NCBI GenBank assembly: GCA_037974665.1
Contig: CM075773.1
Location: 30,101,853 to 30,165,852 of the forward strand
DNA: 64,000 nucleotides
Direction of reading: 5' to 3'
Origin: Ehretia macrophylla
Lineage: Eukaryota; Streptophyta; Magnoliopsida; Boraginales; Ehretiaceae
This document shows positions 51,901 through 61,264 of this stretch, piece after piece. The notes beneath the pieces are model-generated. The model did not search any database and was not told the origin of the DNA. It was given only the letters and a program-made list of their open reading frames with translations. Positions within the stretch are counted from its first letter, which is position 1. The number at the start of each line of letters is the position of its first letter. The position numbers were made by a program, and so were the translations under genes.

Positions 51901-54900
51901 CAAGCCCCACGCATTCTGTTTGCCGGCCCAGCCTCTACTTGAAGTGAAGTTGTCTTGCCCAAGGTTCTGTGGGATTCGGTAGTAGAAATGTGACGGATTA
52001 GATTGTCGTCCTTTTCGCGGCTCACGACGTACGATCCGGGACAGAAAAATAGCGCAAAAGAAGAAAACTATCCCGAAACTAATAAAAACATTCGATTTTG
52101 GGCTTCTAAAACAGGCGCAGCATAACAAGCTTGGTGCCCCCGCTGTAGAGCTCTCGGAGAGCTTTCCAACGGTATGCTGTACACTGCGTAACTCCTTATG
52201 GATCAAATGTTATAGGCACCGGAGCGACGGATACTTGGTTACAAGCCCCACGCCCTCTGTTTGCATGCTTAGCTTCTACGTGATGTGAAGTTGTCTTGCC
52301 CAAGGTGCCACGGGATTCGGTAATAGAAATGTGATGGATTAGGTTGTCGTCCTTTTCGCGGCTCACGACTTACGATCCGGGATCGAAAAACAGAGCAAAA
52401 GAAGAAAAGTATCCCAAAACTAATGAAAACATTCAATTTTGGGCTTCTAAAATAGGCGCAGCAGAGCAGGCTTGGTGCCTCTGCCGTAGAGCTCTCGGAG
52501 TGCTTTCCAACGCTATGTTGTGCACCGCGTAACTCCTTAAGGATCAACTGTTATGGCACCGGAGCGATGGATACCTGGTCACAAGCCCCACACCCTCTGT
52601 TTGCGTGCCTAGCCTCTACGTGATATGAAGTTGTCTTGCCCTAGGTGCCATGGGATTTGCTAATAGAAATGTGATGGATTAGGTTGTCGTCCTTTTCGCG
52701 TCTCGCGACGTACGATCCGAGACGGAAAAATAGCTCAAAAGAATAAATGTGTCCCAAACTTATGAAAATGTTCAATTTTGGGCTTAGAAAACAGGTGCAG
52801 CCGAGCAGGCTAGGTACCCTTTTCGTAGAGCTCTCAGAGAGCTTTCCAACGGTATGCTGTGCACCGCCTAACTCCTTACGGATCAAAAATCAAGGGCACC
52901 AGAGCAACGGATACCTGGTCACAAGCCCCACACCCTCTGTTTGCGGGCACATCTTCTACGTGAAGTGAAGTTGTCTTGTGCAAGGTGTCATGGGATTCGG
53001 TAATAAAAATGTGATGGATTTGGTTGTCGTCCTTTTAGCGATTCACGACGTACGATCCATGGCGAAAAAATAGCGCAAAAGAAGAAAAGTATCCCGAAAC
53101 TAATGAAAACATTCGATTTTTGGTTTCTAAAATAGGTGCAGTGGAGCAGGATTAGTTCCCTCATCGTAGAGCTCTCGGAGAGCTTTCCAACGGTATGCTA
53201 TGCACAGCGTAACTCCTTACGGATCAAATGTTATAGGCACCGGAGCGACGGATACCTGGTTACAAGCCCCACACCCTCTATTTGCAGGCCCAACCTCTAT
53301 GTGAAGCAAAGTTGTCTTGCCCAAGGTGCCGTGGGATTCGGTAATAGAAATGTGATAGATTAGGTTGTCGTCCATTTTGGTCTCACGACGTACGATCCGG
53401 GATAAAAAAATAGCGTAAAAGAAGAAAAGTATCCCAAAACTTATGAAAATGTTCGATTTTGGGCTTCGAAAACAGGCGCAGCCGAGTAGGCTAGGTGCCC
53501 CTATCGTAGAGCTCTTAGCCAGATTTCCAACGGTATGCTGTGCACAGTGTAACTCCTTACGGGTCAAAAGTTATGGGCACCGTAGCGACGGATACTTGGT
53601 CACCAGCCCCACGCCCTCTGTTTGTGGGCCCAGCCTCCACGTGAAGTGAAGTTGTCTAGCCCAAGGTGCCATGGGATTCGGTAATAGAAATGTGAAAGAT
53701 TAGGTTGTCGTCCCTTTCGCGACTCACGACGTACGATCCGGGATAGAAAAATAGCGTAAAAGAAGAAAAGTATCCCAAAACTTATGAAAATGTACGATTT
53801 CGGGCTCAGAAAATAGGTGCAGCCGAGCAGGCTAGGTGCCCTCGTCGTAGAGCTCTCAGAGAGCTTTCCAACGGTAAGCTGTGCGCCGCGTAACTCTTTA
53901 CAAATCAAAAGTTAAGGGCACCGGAGGAACGGATACCTAGTTACAAGCCCCACGCCCTCTGGTTGCCGGCCCAACCTCTACATGAAGCAAAGTTGTCTTG
54001 TGCTAGGTGCCATAGGATTCGGTAATAGAAATGTGATGGATTTGTTTGTCGTCCTTTTCGCGGCTCATGACGTACAATACGGGATGAAAAAACAGCGAAA
54101 AAGCATAAAAGTGTCCCGAAACTGATGAAAATATTCAATTTTAGGCTCTGAAAATAGGCGCAGCCGAGTATGCTTGGTACCCCCGCCGTAGTGCTCTCGG
54201 AGAGCTTTCCAACGGTATGCTGTGCGCCGCGAAGCTCTTTACGGATCAAAAGTTATGGGCACTGGAGCGACGGATACCTGGTCATGAGCCCCACGCCCTC
54301 GGTTTGAGGGCCCAGCCTCTACATGAATTGAAGTTGTCTTGCCCAAGGTGCCGTGGGATTCGGTAATAAAAATGTGATGGATTAGGTTGTCGTCCTTTTC
54401 ACGGCTCACGACATACGATTCGGGACTGAAAAACAGCACAAAGGAAGAGAAGTGTCCCAAAACTAATGAAAACATTCAATTTTGGTCTACAAAAACAAGC
54501 ACAGCCGAGCAAGCTTTCTGCCCTCGTCTTAGATCTCTTCGAGAGATATCCAACGGTATGTTGTGCGCCGCGTAACGCCTTACGGATCAAAAGTTATAGG
54601 CACCGGAACGACGGATACCTGGTCACATGCCCCACGCCCTCGGTTTGCGTGCCTAGCCTCTACGTGAAGTGAAGTTGTCTTGCCCAAGGTGCCGAGGGAT
54701 TCGGTAATAGAAATGTGATGGATTACTTTGTCAACCTTTTCGTGGCTCACAACGTACGATCCGGGACCGAAAAATAGAACAAAAGAGTAAAAGTGTCCCA
54801 AAACTGATGAAAATATTCAATTTTGGGCTCCGAAAATAGGCGTAGTCGAGCAGGCTTGCTGACCCTATGGTAGAGCTCTCGGAGAGCTTTCAAACGGTAT

Positions 54901-57900
54901 GTTGTGTGCCGCGTAACTCCTTACAGATCAAAAGTTATGGGCACCGGAACAACGAATACCTGGTCACAAGCCCCACGCCCTCGGTTTGTGGGCCCAGCCT
55001 CTACGTGAATCGATTTTGTCTTGCCCAATGTTCCATTGGATTCGGTAATAGAAATGTGATGGATTAGGTTGTCGTCCTTTTCGTGGCTCACGACGTACGA
55101 TCCGGGACAGAAAAATAGCACAAAAGAATAAAAGTCTCCCGAAACTGATGAAAATGTTCAATTTTGGGCTCCGAAAACATGCCCAGTCGAGTAGGCTAGC
55201 GGCCCTATCGTAGAGCTCTCGTAGAGCTTTCAAACGGTATGCTGTGCACCGCGTAACTACTTACGGATCTAAAGTTATGGGCACTAGAGTGACAGATACC
55301 TGGTCACAAGCCCCACGCCCTAGGTTCGTGGGCCCAGCCTCTACGTGAAGTGAAGTTGTCTTGCCCAAGGTGCCATGGGATTCGATAATAAATATGTGAT
55401 AGATTAGATTGTCGTCCTTTTCACGGCTCACGACTTACGATCTGTGACGGAAAAACATCACAAAAGAATAAAAGTGTAGCGAAACTTATGAAAATGTTCA
55501 ATTTTGGACTCCAAAAATAGGTGCAGCCGAGAAGGCTTGCTACCCCCGTTGTAGAGCTCTCGGAGAGCTTTCTAACGGTATGCTGTGCGCTGTGAAACTC
55601 CTTACGAATCAAAAGTTATGGGCAACGGAGCGACAGATACCTGGTCACAAGCCCACGCCCTCGATTTGCGGGCCCAGCCTCTATGTGAAGTGAAGTTCTC
55701 TTGCCCAAGGTGCCTTGGGATTCGGTAATAGAAATGTGATGGATTAGGTTGCCGTCGTTTTTGCGGCTCACAATGTACGATCCTGGACGAAAAAATAGCG
55801 CAAAAAAAGAAAAGTGTCCCGAAGTTGATCAAAACGTTTGATTTTGGGCTCCGAAATTAGGCACAGCAGAGCAAGTTTGCTACCTCCGTTGTAGAGCTCT
55901 CGGAGAGCTTTCCAACGGTAAGCTGTGCGCTGCGTAACTCCTTACGGATCAAAAGTTATGGGCACTGGAGCGACGGATAGCTGGTCACAAGCCCCACGCC
56001 CTTTGTTTGAGGGCCCAGCCTCTACGTGAAGTGAAGTTGTCTTGCCCAAGGTGCCGTGGGATTTGGTAATAGAAATGTGATGGATTAGGTTGTCATCCTT
56101 TTCGCGACTCACGATGTATGATCCGGGACGAAAAATACAGCGCAAAAGAAGAAAAGTGTCTTGAAACTGATGAAAATGTTCGATTTTTAGCTCTTAAAAT
56201 AGGCGCAACTGAGCAGGCTAGCGGCCCCCATCGTAGAGCTCTCGGAGAGCTTTCCAATGGTATGCTGTGCGCCACGTAACTTGTGAGGCCCGACCTCGAT
56301 TTGCTTGTGATACCTCATTTCGTGAGCCCTAACCTAGAATTGCGTGCCTTAACCTAGGTTTAAGAGTCATGTCTCGTTTTATATGCCTTGCATCAAATTA
56401 TGTGCGTTCATTTAGGGTTGCGTGCATTTGCTTGGGAAACATGCATTCGTCCTGTAGTTCGTGCCTTACCTCGTAGTGCGTGCCTTAAACCTAGGAAAGC
56501 GTGCCTGCACGCTAATCAAGAAAGCATCTTACACGAAGTACTAGATTATTAATTAATCCTACAAATTCCACTACTAATATTATAATTCTAAGTCAATGCA
56601 CTAGAAGACAAAACTTCACCAAAAGCTAAACATTCTTATTCTTTATTCTTTATTCTTTTGCACATTCCAAGCACATACAATAAAATAATGCTCAAAACAT
56701 AACAAAATTCAGATTTGGACAATGCTTTGGCCAACCATAGGATGCAAGTTGATAAGCCTTTGCATGAATTAAACTAAGCCTAGACAAACTATGACAATTA
56801 TTTCAAACAATGCATTAAAAATGACCTAAAACCCTACCCAATGCTCCACATTCTCAGTCCACTCAAATGCCCATGCTAAGATAATTCAAAATGCTCAAAA
56901 AAATGACACAAATCAGATCTGTTGAAGCTCAAGGCCAACCATATGCTCAAGCACCTCATTTCTTTCTCCCATTCTCTCATCTTCTCATTTTCTCCTCTCT
57001 CTCTCGGCCTTAGCATTTTCATAAGCTTCCAAGACTGAAAAATTTCTCCCCATAACACACAAGCATCGTCCAAGGCAAAGGAAAGCAAGCAAGAAGCAAA
57101 AAACGCATGCAAGCACACAAGAACTCTTCATTTCGGCCTAGGTATGTTTGATAACTTTTCTTTCATCTCCCTTTTGTTCTAACCACATGCACATACTAAG
57201 AACATGGTAACTCAGCTAGGAATTAAGGAAATCAAGAAATATCTCTCGGCCAAACAAGGAGAGAAGACCATTTTGTGCATCTTCAAGAGTTTTGAGCATC
57301 ATTTGTTGTCAATAGGCTAAGGTGAGGGTTAATCCTTTTTAAAAGATTTCAAAAACCACATGCATGCCTTCATATGTCTAGATTTACCTCTGTACTTGTT
57401 GTATATGTGTGTGCATGAGCTTATATAACCATGCATGGCAAGATAATTGGTTAGAACTTGAAGATAGGCAAAATCGTGTAGCTGGCAGATTTCTAACTAG
57501 TTATAATGAGTGTATTTTTCCTGGTAAATGATGTCAAAAGTAAGTGAAAATTGGAAGGTGACTAGTTTTGCCAGTTTGGAGCATTTTTCATAGAAATAGG
57601 CCAAGGCCAATTTTAACTCTAAGGTCTCCAAAATGGCAAAACATCGAAAGGTGTCTAAATCTGGAAAATCTGAGAAAATGGCGCAGGTTTTTGGCAGTTC
57701 ATTGTCCTTGTAGAACGAAACAGTTTTGACCTAGTAAAAGATATCTAAAATGCATAAAATTTGGCAGACTTCTAGATTTTCAGTTCTGGACATTTTTGTC
57801 AGAAATAGACTAAAGCTAAATCTGACCCTAAGACCCACAAAAATGGCAAGTATTGAAATATGTACGAATCTGGACAGTTTTGCTTAGTCTCAGAGTTTTA

Positions 57901-58646
57901 GCTATAACTCTTGAATCTGAACTCCAAATGATGCGAGGTTTGTTTCTGGATTTAGTTCACTTAATAAGATTTAATTTGACATTTTGTTCACTAGAATTAG
58001 AGATTGTTTGATTGTCCAAATGATTGTGGGAAAACAGACCATTGCAGTGAGGTATTATTTAGTGATATACTTTGAAAAAATATTGTAACTTCTCTTGTGA
58101 TATTGAATACTTGGGATTGTGGCACTTGGATGTTATGTGGACTGTTTTGGATGATTGAAGATGTTTTAATTAATCGATGCATGGCTTGGGTTAGTTACGT
58201 GACAACTTGTGTCTTAAATCGCACGTGTAAGCATGAATTGAAACCCAATTGAATATGAAAACTTGCTAAGTGTTGATCCTATGGTTATTGTGTCCAATTG
58301 TGTGATTAGTGGGCTCCCTAAGAAATGTTAAGTATGCTTGAAATATGATTCCCGATGATTACATGTTGATAAGTAGACCTTTCTTGCACCCGGTCTCACG
58401 TAGACGTCGTTGCATGCTTGTATAAACTTATTATTTGATTACGTGAACCCCAGAATGAGTTATATGACTTGATTTACATGTGTTACATGGCTGCCCGTTT
58501 AATATTCATATACCACCATGTACTTTACAAGTGAAATTACATGTCAAAGCTTGCCTCTTGTACTTACTTGTCAATGTGCGATCTTATAACTGCTCGGAGG
58601 CAACCTACTTTGTTGTCCTCCTAATGTGATATATTAAATGTTATAA

Positions 58647-58856
58647 ATGTGCATTGCATACAAGGTTGCAACCTTTCATTCTGGCATGGTAGCGCTCACG
58701 CACACCGGGCGGCATCGGGCTTGCCGGTGCAACCGTGACTACCATGGTCCAATTCCCTCTCTCGCTTGGGGGCTAGACTTCCTCGGAGAGTTGGGTCGTA
58801 GGATTTCGGGGTACATCCGGAGTACACCCATTTGGCGTGATAAGTGGATGATTTGA
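58647..58856 (+). other. Conserved 69-codon open frame inside the LTR
   Basis: An ATG-started frame beginning MCIAYKVATF and including SLAWGLDFLGELGRRISGY. Equivalent frames of the same length class lie in the LTRs at 6438-6683 (-), 15654-15863 (-), 24011-24220 (-) and 63167-63376 (+). The LTR 2 copy of the composite element (about 42190-42390) is also open in this frame. I recognise no domain. It may be a short LTR-encoded peptide. Alternatively it may only reflect nucleotide conservation of a regulatory block. Confidence 0.35.
58662..58675 (+). promoter_or_regulatory. Conserved 14-bp palindrome in the LTR
   Basis: AAGGTTGCAACCTT is a perfect palindrome. It is also present at 6655-6668, 24192-24205, 35352-35365, 42197-42210 and 63182-63195, with one mismatch in the LTR near 15835-15848. 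It is followed within ~50 bp by an imperfect hairpin with CACCGG/CCGGTG arms. Its role is unknown; a binding site or RNA structure is possible. Confidence 0.45.
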
Positions 58857-58926
58857 AGTCGGCTGTAACAACTGATATTAGAAATGAATTGAGAGCAAAA
58901 GCTCACCGTATCCTTTTCACTATGTG

Positions 58927-58934
58927 TATAAGTA
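58927..58934 (+). promoter_or_regulatory. Candidate TATA box of the LTR
   Basis: TATAAGTA sits in a conserved context (GTATAAGTACTCTCGCTTGG) in every LTR checked, including 6396-6403 on the minus strand and 35617-35624. It lies about 2.6 kb into the 3.55-kb LTR, leaving ~0.9 kb for R and U5. This rests on motif and conservation only; no transcript data are available. Confidence 0.35.
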
Positions 58935-59842
58935 CTCTCGCTTGGTTCCTAGAGGACCTCGGGGAGGAAAGACGGGTAATTATATTCTTTTACTTTTATA
59001 TTACATTATGAACTTACTTGTGTTATATGTCATGCTTTCAAAAAGGGTTTTTCACAAGTTGAACTAGAAAAAGAGTTTCAAAACGTATTTCTCGTTCCTC
59101 CTCGCTGAGTTCATAAGGACTTACCCTCTTTTATCATCTCAGGTGAAGAAGATCAGGGACAGGTACCTGAGGATAATGTGCCTATTGATGACTCCTTGGA
59201 GTGATTGCCTTCCCTACGTGCCTTACTTGACTGTGGCTATTTTGTGAATGATATGTTTGTTTTAAAGACTATCTCTTATGTTGTTGTCATTGTTATTGTA
59301 AAAGACCCATGTTGTAATTTGGGGTCTAATTTTGATTTGTACTGTTTATAACTAGACAAACAACCTATTTGATTGTTTTGCTACTTTGATTAGTAACTAC
59401 TACAAGCTTATGAAGTATTAGGCAAAGTGCTAAGTAAACTGAATCTATCCAACCTTAAGTAGGTACTCATTTGTAAGCTAAGGCCAACAGGTACTTGTGT
59501 AACAGGAATTGACACATAAACGAGACATAGTTGCCATGCTAGGTGTTAATCAAACGAGACTGTGAGATTAATAGTAGGCATATCAATTGGTGATAAATAG
59601 TAATCTTAGTTGGAATCGAATTTGAGATTGAAAGTTTTGAGGCGTTTAGAAAATTAGGTCAAACTAAAGAGCCAATTACAGTCGTTATGCTGCTGGTTTT
59701 TTGAAGAATTTTTGGAGTTCTAGTCTAATGGATAAGATTAATCTTCGTTAATCAGTTATAGTCATAAAAGAATGTGAATGTTTATATCACACCCTAGTCT
59801 AACCTCTATAGGTCTGGTTAGGGGAATGACACCTTATATTAA

Positions 59843-59854
59843 TGATATCAGAGC
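59843..59854 (+). other. Primer-binding site, initiator-Met type
   Basis: TGATATCAGAGC, 11 bp after the LTR end. Clearly the same site as the TGGTATCAGAGC of the other elements. Confidence 0.88.
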
Positions 59855-60110
59855 TTAGATTGCTTAAGTCGGGTTTAACTCTCGGACCATGGGTAGAAGC
59901 CCTAAGGTTATTGGGATGACTTATTTATGTGTGTTAATGTCTGAAAATATCAGTTGTGCCTTCTCTGTTTCTATGTGCTTATGTGATTAACATGTCTTAA
60001 TTGTTTCGAGAATTGTATGTCTATGTAAAATTGTATGTTGCTTACCTTATACATGAAATTCTTGTTTTGTCGTATTCCAATAAATTGTGCATCATAATCT
60101 GTGCCTATAG

Positions 60111-60253
60111 ATGGGTGACTCTAGTACTCGCAATACCAATAGGAGCGATGAGCCTCAAGGAGTTGGAGATGCTCATCAAACTAATCCCGGCATGGCCATG
60201 TTTAACATGATGGTGAATGCTATGGATCGCGTATCGCGAGTGATGGAACGTCA
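60111..60253 (+). pseudogene. Gag N-terminal fragment (fossil)
   Basis: The frame starts MGDSSTRNTN and continues through DAHQTNPGMAMFNMM and [10 protein letters not shown], matching the first ~50 residues of gag in the 14684-26553 element. The rest of gag is absent from this element. Confidence 0.88.
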
Positions 60254-60286
60254 AGAAATGTGATAGATTAGGTTGTCGTCCTTTTC
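60254..60286 (+). repeat. 33-bp satellite segment inside the retroelement
   Basis: The bases AGAAATGTGATAGATTAGG, continuing with TTGTCGTCCTTTTC, match a stretch of the 340-bp satellite (for example near 585-618 and 3652-3684, and in many monomers with GATGG for GATAG). They lie between the gag and integrase parts of the element, in the place of the missing gag-pol body. The corresponding place in the full-length relative has no such sequence. Confidence 0.88.
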
Positions 60287-60289
60287 CTA

Positions 60290-60730
60290 AGAAACTGGGA
60301 GATATATATGTGGCGGATATTGTAAGGCTACATGGGATGCCTGTAAGTATTGTATCGGATAGGGATCATCGTTTTACTTCTCGATTTTGGAAGCGATTAC
60401 AAGAAGCTTTGGGAACGAAGTTGAGTTTCAGTACAGCTTATCACCCTCAGACGGACGGACAATCTGAGAGAACTATTCAGATTCTGGAAGTTATGCTGAG
60501 GGCGTGTGTTCTAGACTTCGAAAATAGTTGGGAGAAATATCTGCCCGTAGTGGAGTTCGCTTATAATAACAGCTATCAGGCCACTATCAGGATGGCCCCA
60601 TTTGAGGCATTATATGGGCGCAAGTGTCGATCCCCAATATACTGGGATGAAGTAGGTGAGACGAAGACTTTTGACCCGACCCTTCTACCTGAACTTATGA
60701 AGATTGTTGAAAATATCCACCTCATCTGAA
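60290..60730 (+). pseudogene. Integrase core fragment (fossil)
   Basis: Contains [40 protein letters not shown] and [20 protein letters not shown], closely matching the integrase of the 14684-26553 element. The zinc-binding N-terminal part is not present. Confidence 0.92.
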
Positions 60731-60734
60731 AATA

Positions 60735-61224
60735 GATGCTTACCGCCCAAAGCAGGCAAAAAAGTTATGCAGACCGACGTAGATGGAATCAAGAGTTTGA
60801 GGTCGGCGACAAGGTGTTCTTGAAGTTATCACCTCGGAAGGGACTGATTAAACATGGCAAGGGTGAAAAGTTGAGCCCGAGGTTTGTAGGACCATTTGAA
60901 ATAATTGAGAAGGTTGGCAAATTGGTGTATCGCCTGGAACTGCCCCAAAACCTCTCTAATATTCATGATGTCTTTCATGTTTCAATGCTACGGAAGTATC
61001 ACCCTGATCCATCACATATCTTGGAGCCAGAGCCGTTGCAGCTTCGGGAGAAATTGTCTTATGAAGAAAAGCCTATTCGGATCCGAGACGAGCAAGATCG
61101 GGAATTACGCAACAAGTCGATACCAATGGTGAAAGTGTTGTGGGATCACCATGGAGTTGAAGAAGCAACATGGGAAAGACGAGACCAGATGGAGCAACAG
61201 TATCCGGCATTATTTCAAAGATAA
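60735..61224 (+). pseudogene. Integrase C-terminal GPF/Y module and chromodomain (fossil)
   Basis: Reads LTAQSRQKSYADRRR, DKVFLKLSPRKGLIKHGKG, LSPRFVGPFEIIEKVG, DVFHVSMLRKYHPDPSH and a chromodomain-like end VKVLWDHHGVEEATWERRDQ closing with QQYPALF. This is the best-preserved chromodomain in the window and supports the chromovirus (Tekay-type) assignment. Confidence 0.92.
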
Positions 61225-61251
61225 TATCGAATTTTGGGATGAAATTCTTTT

Positions 61252-61264
61252 AAGGAGGGGAGGA
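61252..61264 (+). other. Polypurine tract of the right-hand element
   Basis: AAGGAGGGGAGGA immediately before TGTGAGGCCC of the 3' LTR. Confidence 0.93.

Larger units (their letters stand above)
44279..56281 (+). repeat. 340-bp satellite array, segment 4 (about 35 monomers)
   Basis: The longest uninterrupted stretch of the satellite, in the same orientation as the others. It starts GAGGTTGTCTTGCCC, in phase with the end of segment 3. GTAGTGCTC monomers lie near 48741, 49421, 51121 and 54189. Each is preceded by a monomer ending GTTAAGGGCACCGGAGCAA or a close variant (near 48467, 49147, 50850 and 53908). It contains one rearranged spot near 45874-45938 and the duplicated dimer block near 45.3-45.9 kb. 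It ends in the CGTAACT part of a monomer, where the next element starts. Confidence 0.97.
56282..59831 (+). repeat. 5' LTR of the right-hand element (3550 bp)
   Basis: Starts TGTGAGGCCCGACC and ends GGAATGACA before the primer-binding site. Homologous over its length to the reverse complement of the 14684-18252 and 23074-26553 LTRs. It contains a CT-rich tract near 56958-57003, AAGGTTGCAACCTT (58662-58675) and TATAAGTA (58927-58934). Confidence 0.92.
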
